Made by a program: the position numbers and the translations under genes | Source of the DNA: a candidate division Hyd24-12 bacterium UBA6080 | Lineage (GTDB): Bacteria; Fermentibacterota; Fermentibacteria; Fermentibacterales; JCC-6 | Assembly: GCA_002436025.1 (NCBI GenBank) | Contig: DIXM01000001.1 | Location: 124,001-188,000 of the forward strand | Length of the DNA stretch: 64,000 bases | Direction of reading: 5' to 3' | Part shown: piece by piece, positions 32,785 to 41,189 of the stretch | Layout of the letters: each line of letters begins with the position of its first letter | Numbering within the stretch: the first letter of the stretch is position 1 | Notes under the pieces: generated by a model | What the model was told of the DNA's origin: nothing | The model's database searches: none | What the model saw: only the letters and a program-made list of their open reading frames with translations

Positions 32785-32858
32785 GGAGGCGGCGACCAGA
32801 TTTGAACTGGTGAATGGCGGATTTGCAGTCCACTGCCTTCCCACTTGGCTACGCCGCC
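32784..32858 (-). tRNA. tRNA-Cys (anticodon GCA)
   Basis: The acceptor stem GGCGGCG/CGCCGCC is complete. The anticodon stem GTGGA/TCCGC has loop CTGCAAA, which gives anticodon GCA. The T arm is ACCAG-TTCAAAT-CTGGT. Discriminator U73, an identity element for CysRS, and an encoded CCA are present. It abuts the CxxC mini-protein. Confidence 0.95.
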
Positions 32859-32882
32859 TCTCAGTGGAGCCCGGCAAAGATA

Positions 32883-33524
32883 CTATGGCTTGTCTCCGCT
32901 TGTCCAGTCGAGGCCCACCCAGAAGCCCTCTTCCCATACCATTGACCCGAAGGGGGACTGGACTTCGGGAACCATGAACATGCTCACCCTTCCCAGATGG
33001 TCTGAATCCCGGATGTCGCCGGAAAGGCCGCCGATGGCGAGGATGAGGGAAACAACCTCTTCGGGACCGAGCACCTCAAGCAGCTCGAAGGCGTCGAAAC
33101 CCAGCCCCAGGTCGAGTACCACGACCTCCCCGGTCTCGGGGACGCCGAATTCACCCGTGAACAGACCGGTGGCAACCTGGGTCCTGCTGACGCCCGAGCC
33201 GGCATCGGTGTCGAGATAAACGTCGTAGTCGAGGCTCGCAAGCGTAAGGGGCACGGCAGTTATCCACTGAGCCGATATGTTGGGGTTCTTCACTCCCAGC
33301 CCCACGGTCATGTCAACCGGACACTGACCCTGGAGCCAGTACGACAGAACTGTGGCGGCCTGCTCAAGGCTCAGGGTCTCCAACTCATCGACCGGTATCC
33401 CGCAGATGCTTACTGACTGGGTGTTCTCCACCCTGAACCTGGCCCACAGAAGGGCCAGGGGGCCGGTTGAGTCGCACCCGGATGCAAGAAGGACAAAGAT
33501 CGCGGGCAGTAGAGTGTATTTCAT
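32883..33524 (-). CDS. Lipoprotein with LEA14/WHy-like domain (tentative)
   Basis: The 213-residue protein has a signal peptide and lipobox LLASGC (Cys17). The mature part contains a beta-sandwich-like pattern that starts LGVKNPNISAQW and continues with LTLASLDYDVYLDTD, which resembles the LEA type 2/WHy fold where an NPN strand is typical. This fold assignment is weak. The start at 33524 follows GAGGTGG. It lies between two secreted-protein genes and the tRNA-Cys gene. Function unknown. Confidence 0.65.
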   Translation of the reverse strand: MKYTLLPAIFVLLASGCDSTGPLALLWARFRVENTQSVSICGIPVDELETLSLEQAATVLSYWLQGQCPVDMTVGLGVKNPNISAQWITAVPLTLASLDYDVYLDTDAGSGVSRTQVATGLFTGEFGVPETGEVVVLDLGLGFDAFELLEVLGPEEVVSLILAIGGLSGDIRDSDHLGRVSMFMVPEVQSPFGSMVWEEGFWVGLDWTSGDKP

Positions 33525-33533
33525 AAATCCACC

Positions 33534-34001
33534 TCAATCCCCAATCCCAAAGAGAACTTGGTAAAGCTCAGGAGAAACATACCACGACAAGGCCTCGGCC
33601 GGGTCGGCCATCAGTTTCCAGAAGGTCAGCGAAACCGCGTCGGAGATAAAGGGACGCTCCCCCTCCAAAGCAATGATCTCACCGTTGAACGGAAAGAATA
33701 CAACGGGATTCGACGGGGAAGGGCACGTCCCGAACCCCCATTCCTCATCCCGATACCAGGTGTACACGAGGTTGCGTTCCCGAAGTTCCAGGTCCATCCC
33801 GTCATTCACGAGGCTCCAGGAACCGGTCGCGCCCATGATGCAGCTCAGGCCCGGTTGAACGTGGTAGTAGTAGGAACCGTCGGGGAAGAGGAACAGCGCC
33901 TCCCCCACCCCTGCGGGGATGCATTCGATCGAGTGCCAGAACCCCACCATCTCCTCACTCGTAACCCCGGACAGGATTAGCAGTATGAAAATGCCCGTCA
34001 T
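33534..34001 (-). CDS. Small secreted protein of unknown function
   Basis: The 155-residue protein has a short signal peptide (MTGIFILLILSGVTS) and a beta-rich, Trp/Tyr-rich body with four cysteines (for example FWHSIECIPAG and GLSCIMGATGSW) that may form disulfides. The pattern VGFWHS...GSYYYH...GSWSLVNDGM resembles lipocalin-like small secreted domains, but I cannot name a family. It overlaps the upstream gene by four bases (ATGA) and ends 9 bases before the LEA-like lipoprotein. Confidence 0.6.
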   Translation of the reverse strand: MTGIFILLILSGVTSEEMVGFWHSIECIPAGVGEALFLFPDGSYYYHVQPGLSCIMGATGSWSLVNDGMDLELRERNLVYTWYRDEEWGFGTCPSPSNPVVFFPFNGEIIALEGERPFISDAVSLTFWKLMADPAEALSWYVSPELYQVLFGIGD

Positions 34002-34690
34002 CGAACAATCCCCTCCCTGACACGCCCGGCCATCACTCCGTTGCCTGCGGCATCGAGGGCCGAGGCATAGGCTTCGAGGGCGGCATTGTAGTCCTCACGC
34101 GAGATGCACCCCGCGGGAATGTCCTCTCCGGGTTCAAGCATCTCGTGGACCCCCCTGCCCAGAAGGATGAAGGAAGCCTGGTCTGCGGCCGCGAAACACT
34201 CCGTCCCCCCGCCGGCCCTTGCGCATCTGAACGCCGCTTCGAGGAAGTGAAGGCACAACTCCCTGCCGTTGGGCATGGCATGCGGGTACATGATCCCATC
34301 CACGACCGAAGACGCTTCGGCAAGCCTTCCCTGGGCAAGAAGGTCCACGGCCAGTTCGTAGTCGGCCGCATAAGGGTCCGAGACACCGCTGTCCAGAAGG
34401 GTCAGCGTTCCATCCGAAAGAAGGTAGGTGGCGCTTGCGTAGACAGCCGTGTAAGGCGCCTGCGAAGCAACCTCGATGATTGACCCTTCGGGTTTGAAAA
34501 AAGCGTCGGTCTTTGCCGGATTGAACGAACCGGGAAAGGGTGCAAACCCGGTGACCACTGACTCGCCGTCGAGGGAAAGGGCAACTACCGCCGACCCGTC
34601 GGGCAGCAGATCGTATGCCAGAAACGCCTCAATCTCGTATTCGTAGAGTGGAACAAAGCCTGTGTAGGCCACAAGGATAAGAAGCAGCAT
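33998..34690 (-). CDS. Secreted protein of unknown function
   Basis: The 230-residue protein has a very short hydrophobic signal (MLLLILVAYTGFVPL) after a GGGAGG ribosome-binding site. The N-terminal half is beta-like (DGSAVVALSLDGESVV). The C-terminal half is helical and TPR-like (YELAVDLLAQGRLAEASSVVDG, AADQASFILLGRGVHEML). Three to four cysteines are present. It overlaps the next small secreted-protein gene by four bases, so the two are likely produced together. Confidence 0.6.
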   Translation of the reverse strand: MLLLILVAYTGFVPLYEYEIEAFLAYDLLPDGSAVVALSLDGESVVTGFAPFPGSFNPAKTDAFFKPEGSIIEVASQAPYTAVYASATYLLSDGTLTLLDSGVSDPYAADYELAVDLLAQGRLAEASSVVDGIMYPHAMPNGRELCLHFLEAAFRCARAGGGTECFAAADQASFILLGRGVHEMLEPGEDIPAGCISREDYNAALEAYASALDAAGNGVMAGRVREGIVR

Positions 34691-34790
34691 AACAACCTCC
34701 CGGGTTGATCCTGAAGGAAGATAATGAAGCAGAGGACAAACGGTTCCTCTTCAGTGCATTTCACCTGAACCATACATCCGCCCGGAAAGC

Positions 34791-36575
34791 CTACCTTGCA
34801 ACGACCAGCCTGACCCCGGCGTTCAGACCCGGACCCGAAAGCCTTACGAAGTAGACGCCCGAAGGAACGGAAGAAGCGTCCCACTGCAACGAAGTCTCTC
34901 CAGCGGGAAGATGCCCATCGGACACTGTCTCGAGAAGTCTGCCATCGAGGCTGTAGACGACCACAGTGCACTCAGCAGGTTCCGGTAGCGTCAGGGAAAC
35001 CGTGGCAACGGAACCAACCGGGCTGGGGAATACCCGAAGACCGAACCCGGTGTTTTCCTCAACTCCCAGAGGGTCGTAACTCACAGTTACAGAGTTGAGC
35101 TGTGGAGACACATCGGGATTGTCACTGAGCATGGTCACCCGGTACTGAAGGTAGCTTTCACCGTCTGCAAGGTAGGCTGACAGGTCAACGGGGGCGTAGA
35201 GCAGTGTAGTCCACTCCCCGAGGTTCCCCGGATCATCCGAACCCCTGACCTGGAAGTAGAGCTGGGTCTCTGCGGGAACAGAAGCATCCCAGGTCATCTC
35301 TCCCCATGAAGCGTCGTACACGTAGAGAATGTCGCTGTTGAGCCAGCCCGAGCTGCAGTAATCCTCTCCAAGACGCCACCAGTAGAGATTGGAACCTCTA
35401 TCGTAGAAGCTGCAGACGAAGTCTTCCACGCCATCGCCGTCGAAGTCGCCTGGGGCAACAAGACCACCGGCGCTTTCAGAGTCGAGACCGTTCGTGGGCG
35501 CGTACTCCATGAGAACCCTCTGGACAAACCTTTCCTGGGGGCAACGGGTGTTCTCGAACATCCCCACACTGTTCTCTCCCCGGTAGATGATGTCCATGTC
35601 GCCGTCGCTGTCGAAGTCGATGCACGACAACCCCGAAATGTCCTCTCCAATCTCGTAAGTAGTGTACGGATAGTAGGCAGGACCCTTGTACCAGCGGATG
35701 CTGCCATCCTGCCACGGATAGTATCCCAGACGGCCCAGATAGTCACTGACTCCATCGTTATCAAAATCAAAAAACTGAGGCTGCAGGTTGAAAAACGTGT
35801 AGATCGTCTTCACATGGCTCCAGCCGGAAGGGCTGTCCTTGATCAGCACAAGGCCATTCCAGGTAAGCATCGTTGCAGTCAGGTAGCCATCGTTGTCAAC
35901 ATCTTGTAATGTGAAGCAATCATATCCACCCCAGCAGTCCGACTGGTACAATACGTTCCTCTCCCAGCACATTCCTTCTCCGAGGTTTCTGTAGAAAACC
36001 AGCTGCCCATACATCCCATCGAGGTCTTCGATACAGATAATGTCATTCTCCCCATCTCCGTCATAATCAAGTACAGCACCAGCCATGAGATCGCTTTCCC
36101 TCACCAGCCTCTTCTGCCAATCCCAGTCAGGATTGCCTGGATTCTCCCACCAGAAGAGAGAATCTGCTCCTCCAATGGCTTCATCAAGACCATCTCCGGT
36201 CAAATCACCTGCGAAGATCGTTCTGATGTTGTTGGCGGAACCAAACAAATGACTTGGCCAATTCCATGGATTGCCATTTGATTCATACGCCCAAATGGAT
36301 GTGCGATTACTGAAAAGGTCAGAAAAATCATCCCCATTCACACTGCATGTTCTGAGAAGTGAACTTCCAACGTCAGACACCTTTGCCCAATCGAGGGCTG
36401 TTCCCAAGGTTAAAGCACCCTGAGCCTTCCATCCCATGCCATAGCAGGAGCCGAAGTCCGATCCCCAGTCTGTTGTTGTGATCTCTCCTGAAGGACCGCC
36501 GCTCCAGTCGGTCTGAACCATCGATGCCCCAAGGACCATGCCTGTTGTCAGAAGAATGAGCGCTGCGCTTTTCAC
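34791..36575 (-). CDS. Secreted FG-GAP/VCBS-repeat protein with sorting domain
   Basis: The 594-residue protein starts at GTG 36575, five bases after GGAGG, and opens with a signal peptide (VKSAALILLTTGMVLG). Several calcium-binding-like FG-GAP motifs follow (DYDGDGENDI, DVDNDGYLT, DFDNDGVSDY, DFDSDGDMDI, DFDGDGVEDF), which predict a beta-propeller. The last ~85 residues form a Por-type sorting domain (FPSPVGSVATVSL, VYSLDGRLLE, SGVYFVRLSG). It is probably surface-displayed and adhesive or carbohydrate-binding. The open frame continues 94 codons upstream into the tRNA-Gly, but that part lacks coding character. Confidence 0.88.
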   Translation of the reverse strand: MKSAALILLTTGMVLGASMVQTDWSGGPSGEITTTDWGSDFGSCYGMGWKAQGALTLGTALDWAKVSDVGSSLLRTCSVNGDDFSDLFSNRTSIWAYESNGNPWNWPSHLFGSANNIRTIFAGDLTGDGLDEAIGGADSLFWWENPGNPDWDWQKRLVRESDLMAGAVLDYDGDGENDIICIEDLDGMYGQLVFYRNLGEGMCWERNVLYQSDCWGGYDCFTLQDVDNDGYLTATMLTWNGLVLIKDSPSGWSHVKTIYTFFNLQPQFFDFDNDGVSDYLGRLGYYPWQDGSIRWYKGPAYYPYTTYEIGEDISGLSCIDFDSDGDMDIIYRGENSVGMFENTRCPQERFVQRVLMEYAPTNGLDSESAGGLVAPGDFDGDGVEDFVCSFYDRGSNLYWWRLGEDYCSSGWLNSDILYVYDASWGEMTWDASVPAETQLYFQVRGSDDPGNLGEWTTLLYAPVDLSAYLADGESYLQYRVTMLSDNPDVSPQLNSVTVSYDPLGVEENTGFGLRVFPSPVGSVATVSLTLPEPAECTVVVYSLDGRLLETVSDGHLPAGETSLQWDASSVPSGVYFVRLSGPGLNAGVRLVVAR

Positions 36576-36796
36576 ACCTCTTCCTCCCCCCGTCCAGAAG
36601 AACGAGCTTATCCATGAACAATGGTGTGTTTTATTCGGAAAGTACAGGGAAGCAGTGTCAGACCTGGCAACCTGTGCGGGCTGCCCACAGCCAGATGCTG
36701 TGTGAAGTCCGGCAACACCTTCGAATTGGTGCTTAGCCATGTATGACAAGGATTTACAAGAATACTGCGGACAGGATGAAAAATGAGGAAAAAAAG

Positions 36797-36872
<76 letters not shown>

Positions 36873-36935
36873 TCCGATTCAACGGGGGGTTATATGGTCA
36901 TGCCTCCCCGAACTGTCAAGACCCGTTTCAGCGCC

Positions 36936-37379
36936 CTATCGCTCCACGACCCAGGCGTCGGGGTAGCCCAGAGCCCTGACCGAAGCCTGAAGGGCAAGGG
37001 CCTGTTCGCGGCTCTCGAAGGACCCAACGCGCACCTTGTGGTAAGACCCCTCGGAATCAACGAAGACAGGCTGTTCGAGAAGCCCCCTGAGTTCGGTGGC
37101 AACGCCCGCTGCGGCTTCGGGCGTTGAGCACGCAGCTACCTGCACGCTGAACCGGCCGTTCCGCTCATCTTCAGCCTGGGACGCCTCCTGAACACCGCCC
37201 GGAACGGCAATGGAGACTATCTCGCCGAAACCGGCGAAGGGGTTTCCCCCGTAGGCAGGGGAGTCTCCGTACGGGTCGGTGTTCGCTGTGGAGTCTGTCG
37301 TGCCGTTTTCGGGCACGGTGGTGGTGGTGCCGCAGGCGACCGCGAGAAGCAGGGCTGCACTCAACAACACCTTAAGCAT
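36936..37379 (-). CDS. SPOR-domain lipoprotein
   Basis: The 147-residue protein has a signal peptide with lipobox LAVAC (Cys16), a Thr/Asn/Gly-rich linker and a C-terminal SPOR domain (residues 72-146: GRFSVQVAACSTPEAA, then YHKVRVGSFESREQALALQASVRALGYPDAWVV). SPOR domains bind peptidoglycan strands that lack stem peptides, as at division septa. ATG 37379 lies six bases after GGAGG and overlaps the end of the DHS-like gene by 8 bases. Confidence 0.88.
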   Translation of the reverse strand: MLKVLLSAALLLAVACGTTTTVPENGTTDSTANTDPYGDSPAYGGNPFAGFGEIVSIAVPGGVQEASQAEDERNGRFSVQVAACSTPEAAAGVATELRGLLEQPVFVDSEGSYHKVRVGSFESREQALALQASVRALGYPDAWVVER

Positions 37380-38226
37380 TTTCGACCTCCGCGGTTCTAA
37401 TGAAGGCGTCCAGAAGCGGAAGCATTATCTCGTGATGCCCCGTCACTGAGAGCGCGACCCCGTCAAGGGCTGCCACCGGCCTGGCCAGGACATTCCGGGA
37501 CGGCCTGTACTGCCTGATCATGTCGAAATCGGCACAGGTTATGTCATTGACTTGAAAACCAAGGTTCCTTGCGCACGTGAGTGCCTTGAGGAAAACCTCG
37601 GGCATGACGACCGCGCTTCCCGCGTTCACCGTCACCCCTCCCCCCAGGTTGCCCAGCACGGTTCCAAACCTGTTGAAGTCCCTTTCCGCGGCGGCGGCCA
37701 GCTTTTCCCAGGAAACCGCCGGCAGCGGGTGAACGATGTCGCAGCCCAGACTTGGATGAACCGTTCCGGGAATTCCCTTCCGGACCGCCATGGCCAGGGG
37801 GCTGACTTCGGGGTCCCCACCCTTTTCTATGATAACCCGGCCTATTCCCTCACCCAGACAACCCGCCCCCTCAAGCGCACGAGCGTACATGTCGCCGGTC
37901 TCGCGCCACATCCCGAAACTGCCGTCGGCGATCCCCTTTTCCACATCCTCGGAGGTCTGGCCATAGAGCGCCAGCTCCATGTCGTGTATCGACCCCGCGC
38001 CGTTGGTGGCGACAGCCGTGAACACGCCATCGCGGATCCACCGGCACAGAAGGGGGCCGAGACCGCACTTGATGACGTGCCCGCCGTACATCAGAAGCCT
38101 TTCGGAACCGTTCTTCCGGGACTTCAAAAAAGCGCTGGCAAGGGTTTTCATTGACTTCACCGCCAGAACATCGGGCAGGCCGAGGATGAAGGCATTCAGG
38201 GGTGAGGTCGTGTCCCACCGGCCCAC
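37372..38226 (-). CDS. Conserved protein, possibly deoxyhypusine-synthase-like (tentative)
   Basis: The 284-residue protein has conserved-looking motifs MYGGHVIKCGLGPLL, ATNGAGSIHDMELALYGQTSEDV, GTVHPSLGCDIVHP and LGGGVTVNAGSAVVMPEVFLKAL. They suggest a Rossmann-like NAD-binding fold related to deoxyhypusine synthase. The usual DHS signature is not identifiable, so no reaction is assigned. GTG at 38226 is the first conventional start. The frame continues upstream with plausible protein sequence (DRNGLSLKSLEGRASRVGPE), and a CTG at 38274 could be the true start. It lies between truA and the SPOR gene. Confidence 0.6.
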   Translation of the reverse strand: MGRWDTTSPLNAFILGLPDVLAVKSMKTLASAFLKSRKNGSERLLMYGGHVIKCGLGPLLCRWIRDGVFTAVATNGAGSIHDMELALYGQTSEDVEKGIADGSFGMWRETGDMYARALEGAGCLGEGIGRVIIEKGGDPEVSPLAMAVRKGIPGTVHPSLGCDIVHPLPAVSWEKLAAAAERDFNRFGTVLGNLGGGVTVNAGSAVVMPEVFLKALTCARNLGFQVNDITCADFDMIRQYRPSRNVLARPVAALDGVALSVTGHHEIMLPLLDAFIRTAEVENA

Positions 38227-38290
38227 AAGGGTTTCAGGGCCAACCCTGGAGGCTCTGCCCTCGAGGCTTTTCAGTGAAAGCCCGTTCCTG

Positions 38291-39019
38291 TCAAACCCTT
38301 TCGTACTTCACCTCCACCAGTGTCAAACCGCATGGGGGAAGGGAGGGGCCGGCGGCCACCGCCCTTGCGCCCCCGAGTATGTCCCCCACCACGGAGGGGG
38401 AAAGCCTTCCCGTTCCCACCCTGAGGAGTGTGCCGGACCAGAGTCGCACAACACCCCTGAGGAATCTGTCGGAAGTTATTCGAATAGTCCACCCTTCGGC
38501 GTCCCCGGTTACCCCGGCATCCCGCACGTCCATGATCCATGTGGAGTTGCCGCCGCCTGACTTCGCGAAGGCTTTCCAGTCAGCCCTGCCCAGTGAAAGT
38601 CCGGCCGCTCTGTCCATTGCTGCGGTGTCGAGCGTCAGCCAGGGCTGGTATTCGGTCCGGGCCTTCAGCGGGCTCCGGCGCCTTCCTATCCTGTAATGGT
38701 AGGTCCGCTCCACAGCGTCGAACCTTGCGTTGAAGGCGTCGTGGACCGGAAACCAGCAGTTGAGGGCGATGTCGCGGGGGAGGATCCGGGCCAGGGCAGA
38801 AAGCCTCTCCTCTCCCCGTTCGATGTCCAGATGGGTGGGCATCGCGAGTGCGTGAACCCCGGCATCGGTGCGTCCTGCTCCCGTGACTGGGATCCTGACA
38901 CCCGTGATCTTTTCAAGGCAGCGTTCGATCTCTCCCTGAACGGTTCGTTCACCGGGCTGGTACTGGAACCCCCTGAATCCCGTCCCGTCGTACTCGAAGT
39001 AAGCAAGATACCTGGGCAT
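38291..39019 (-). CDS. truA: tRNA pseudouridine(38-40) synthase
   Basis: TruA isomerises uridines 38-40 in the anticodon arm of many tRNAs. The 242-residue protein has the N-terminal YFEYDGTGFRGFQYQ motif, catalytic Asp52 in GRTDAGVHA, the ARFDAVERTYHYRI segment and the C-terminal FLRGVVRLWSGTLLRVGTG motif. Length is normal. ATG follows GAAAGG. It is 9 bases downstream of the small membrane-protein gene. Confidence 0.94.
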   Translation of the reverse strand: MPRYLAYFEYDGTGFRGFQYQPGERTVQGEIERCLEKITGVRIPVTGAGRTDAGVHALAMPTHLDIERGEERLSALARILPRDIALNCWFPVHDAFNARFDAVERTYHYRIGRRRSPLKARTEYQPWLTLDTAAMDRAAGLSLGRADWKAFAKSGGGNSTWIMDVRDAGVTGDAEGWTIRITSDRFLRGVVRLWSGTLLRVGTGRLSPSVVGDILGGARAVAAGPSLPPCGLTLVEVKYERV

Positions 39020-39028
39020 GGGTGCCTT

Positions 39029-39601
39029 TCAGAGAATTCCCGCAGTGGAGAGTGACAGCATTACCCACCCCAGACCGGCCAGGACAGTTCCGGTCATGGA
39101 GACCGACACCTGTCTGACCTCGGGTCGGGCTTCCCGCAGGACCCTTTCGGCAACAATTGCCATCCTTCGCGCAAGGGAGCCCTCGTTACGGGTCTCGGAC
39201 CAGGCAAGCCTGGTGAGTGCGGCGGAAGGACCTGCCAGTTGAAGCGTTACAAGAAGGGGTTCGAGGGTGCGGCGCAGCGCCGGCGCCCGGCGGACTATCC
39301 CGTCGATGACCATGGCGGTCCCGCCGCTTCCCAGCACCCATGCGAAGTAAGAGCCGCTGAATGCCGCCGCAAGCCAGCGGAGCGATGGAGTGACAGCCTC
39401 CGGCGATGCGAAGAGGGCCCACACCAGAGACGCCGCGGGAGGAGTGCAAAGGGCCGCAAGCCTTTTCAGGTAAGCGGCGCCGCCGGTGATGACCCCGGCC
39501 ACTGGAAATACGGTGAAAAGGAAAAGGTTCCCCGGCAGGCAGATGAAGGCTGATGCCGGGGTGCCGGCCATGGCGGCGAACGCCAGCAGCGCGCGGGTCA
39601 G
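39029..39601 (-). CDS. Small membrane protein of unknown function (probable CTG start)
   Basis: The first ATG (39571) has no Shine-Dalgarno and would begin inside a signal-like segment. Ten codons upstream a CTG (39601-39599) follows GGAAGG by six bases, overlaps the rluD stop as CTGA, and yields a normal N-terminus (LTRALLAFAAMAG). From there the protein has 190 residues with about five hydrophobic segments (for example NLFLFTVFPVAGVITGG and FSGSYFAWVLGSGGTAMVI). No family is recognised; the ALRRTLEPLLVTLQLAGPS segment recalls gate-type membrane proteins only loosely. Confidence 0.55.
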   Translation of the reverse strand: MTRALLAFAAMAGTPASAFICLPGNLFLFTVFPVAGVITGGAAYLKRLAALCTPPAASLVWALFASPEAVTPSLRWLAAAFSGSYFAWVLGSGGTAMVIDGIVRRAPALRRTLEPLLVTLQLAGPSAALTRLAWSETRNEGSLARRMAIVAERVLREARPEVRQVSVSMTGTVLAGLGWVMLSLSTAGIL

Positions 39602-40581
39602 GAAGAACCTTCCATATCCCGGGCAAGGAGCCTCTGTACGATGTGGAACTCGGATGGAGGGGCTGAGTTGAACTCCATCTCCTCGCCTGTAACGGGATGC
39701 AGGAATCCCAGGGTTTCCGCGTGAAGCATGTGGTGACCTGCGAGCCGCACCGCGTCAGAGACAAGTTCGCGGTCAGCCTTTGTCGAGGAATGCCCGGCAG
39801 GCTTCAATCCGCCGTATTTTACGTCGGCGATGACAGGGCACCCCATGCAGGTGGCCCCGTGCACCCTTATCTGGTGGGTCCGCCCGGTCTCGAGACGGAA
39901 CTCGATAAGGTCGGAAAAGCGAAAAACCTTGATAACCTTGTAGTTGGTGACGGCCCTTCTGCCACCGGGCACGACGGCCATTTTCTGACGGTTGATCAGA
40001 TGGCGGCCGATTGGCGCATCAATCCTTCCCTGCGAAGGTTCCGGATGATTCCAGCAGAGCGCCAGGTAGCGGCGTTTGACGCTTCTTGCGGAGAGCTGGG
40101 CAGAAAGCCCCCTGTGGGCCGTGTCGCTCTTCGCCACCACAAGAAGACCTGTGGTATCCTTGTCCAGCCGGTGGACGATCCCGGGACGGAGTTCGCCGCT
40201 TATTCCCGAGAGGCTTCGGCAGTGATAAAGAAGGGCGTTGACCAGGGTTCCGCTTCGGGCGAAGGCAGTGGGGTGCACGACGAACCCGGGCTGTTTGTTG
40301 ATGACTATCAGGTGATCGTCCTCGAAAACAACATCGAGGGGGATGTCTTCAGGGGAAAGCTCTATCGGTTCGGGGTCGGGAACTTCAAGCGAAACGGTCT
40401 GACCCTGATGAAGCCGGGCGGAGGGCTTGGCGTTCGCCACGCCCTCCACCGTCACGTGACCGTTCCGGATCAGGGTACTTATGTAGCTTCGGCTCTGGTC
40501 TACGTCCTCCTGATTTGCCAGGAAGCAGTCCAGCCTGATCCCCTCATCCTCTTCCTCGACAGAGAAACAGAGTCTCGCCAA
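39598..40581 (-). CDS. rluD: RluA-family 23S rRNA pseudouridine synthase (RluD-like)
   Basis: The 327-residue protein has an N-terminal S4 RNA-binding domain (RLDCFLANQE...SRSYISTLIRNGHVTVEG) and the RluA catalytic domain with Asp140 in HRLDKDTTGLLVVAK. GRTHQIRVH and the HMLHAETLGFLHPVTGEE ending are also present. RluD makes pseudouridines in helix 69 of 23S rRNA; the S4 domain favours RluD over RluA. The start is TTG immediately after the parvulin stop (TAATTG), without a clear Shine-Dalgarno, so coupling is likely. Confidence 0.9.
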   Translation of the reverse strand: MARLCFSVEEEDEGIRLDCFLANQEDVDQSRSYISTLIRNGHVTVEGVANAKPSARLHQGQTVSLEVPDPEPIELSPEDIPLDVVFEDDHLIVINKQPGFVVHPTAFARSGTLVNALLYHCRSLSGISGELRPGIVHRLDKDTTGLLVVAKSDTAHRGLSAQLSARSVKRRYLALCWNHPEPSQGRIDAPIGRHLINRQKMAVVPGGRRAVTNYKVIKVFRFSDLIEFRLETGRTHQIRVHGATCMGCPVIADVKYGGLKPAGHSSTKADRELVSDAVRLAGHHMLHAETLGFLHPVTGEEMEFNSAPPSEFHIVQRLLARDMEGSS

Positions 40582-41055
40582 TTACTGCGTGCGGAGAATG
40601 AGATGGTAGCCGAACTGGGTCTCCACCACGCTGGACACCTCACCGACAGCGAGGCTGAAAGCGGCCTGCTCGAAGGCGGGAACCATGGCGCCGCGCCCGA
40701 ACACCCCAAGCGCCCCACCATCGGCCCCCGATGGGCAGTCCGAGTACTCACTGGCAGCCTGTGCGAATTCGATCTCGCCTGCGGCTATTCTGCCTTCAAG
40801 TTCGATTATGAGGTTCCTGGCTTCTTCCTGGGACCGTTCGATACCCTGGACCTGGCTTCCGGCATAGCTGATGAGAATATGGCTGGCTCCCACTGCGGTC
40901 ACTTCATCGACCCCCTCGTCGGTGCTGGTTGTGTCCGGTACTTCCACCGGTATGTCTTCCACCGGTGGCTGGGAAGCCTCTCCGGGAACAGGTGACTCAC
41001 CGCACGCGGTCGCGAGCAGGGCAAGCGCCATGGCGGAAAGAAGCAATACCTTCAT
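40582..41055 (-). CDS. Parvulin-type peptidyl-prolyl isomerase lipoprotein
   Basis: The 157-residue protein has a signal peptide with lipobox LLATAC (Cys18), an acidic linker and one rotamase domain. The domain has GASHILISYAG, RSQEEARNLI, FAQAASEYSDCPSGADGGALGVFGRG, VPAFEQAAFSLAVGEVSSVVET and FGYHLIL, all diagnostic of PpiC/PrsA-like parvulins. It should act on proteins at the envelope. ATG 41055 follows AGGAGG; the frame begins 25 codons earlier without a site. It heads the minus-strand group that contains rluD. Confidence 0.9.
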   Translation of the reverse strand: MKVLLLSAMALALLATACGESPVPGEASQPPVEDIPVEVPDTTSTDEGVDEVTAVGASHILISYAGSQVQGIERSQEEARNLIIELEGRIAAGEIEFAQAASEYSDCPSGADGGALGVFGRGAMVPAFEQAAFSLAVGEVSSVVETQFGYHLILRTQ

Positions 41056-41086
41056 GAAATCCTCCTTGCTGATTGAAACACCGGGA

Positions 41087-41092
41087 AATATA
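41087..41092 (-). promoter_or_regulatory. -10-like box upstream of the parvulin gene
   Basis: TATATT on the minus strand lies 32 bases before the start codon. No good -35 box is present at 16-18 bases, so the assignment is weak. Confidence 0.3.
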
Positions 41093-41110
41093 CCGTCCCG
41101 GGAAGGGGTG

Positions 41111-41140
41111 TTGACAGGGGTCGAGGGCATTACCGATACT
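41111..41140 (+). promoter_or_regulatory. Promoter of the aminotransferase-DHODH pair
   Basis: A perfect TTGACA (41111-41116) and a GATACT -10 box (41135-41140) are separated by 18 bases. Transcription would begin near 41147, about 43 bases before the TTG start codon. Confidence 0.6.
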
Positions 41141-41189
41141 TCAAAGCATATGGTCTGTATTTTTCATCCGACATGAAAGGGGTGCGCCG

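Noticed and set aside
39697..40995. 432-codon plus-strand frame opposite rluD and the parvulin gene
   Set aside because: It spans two well-supported minus-strand genes and their junction and shows no start site or family motifs.
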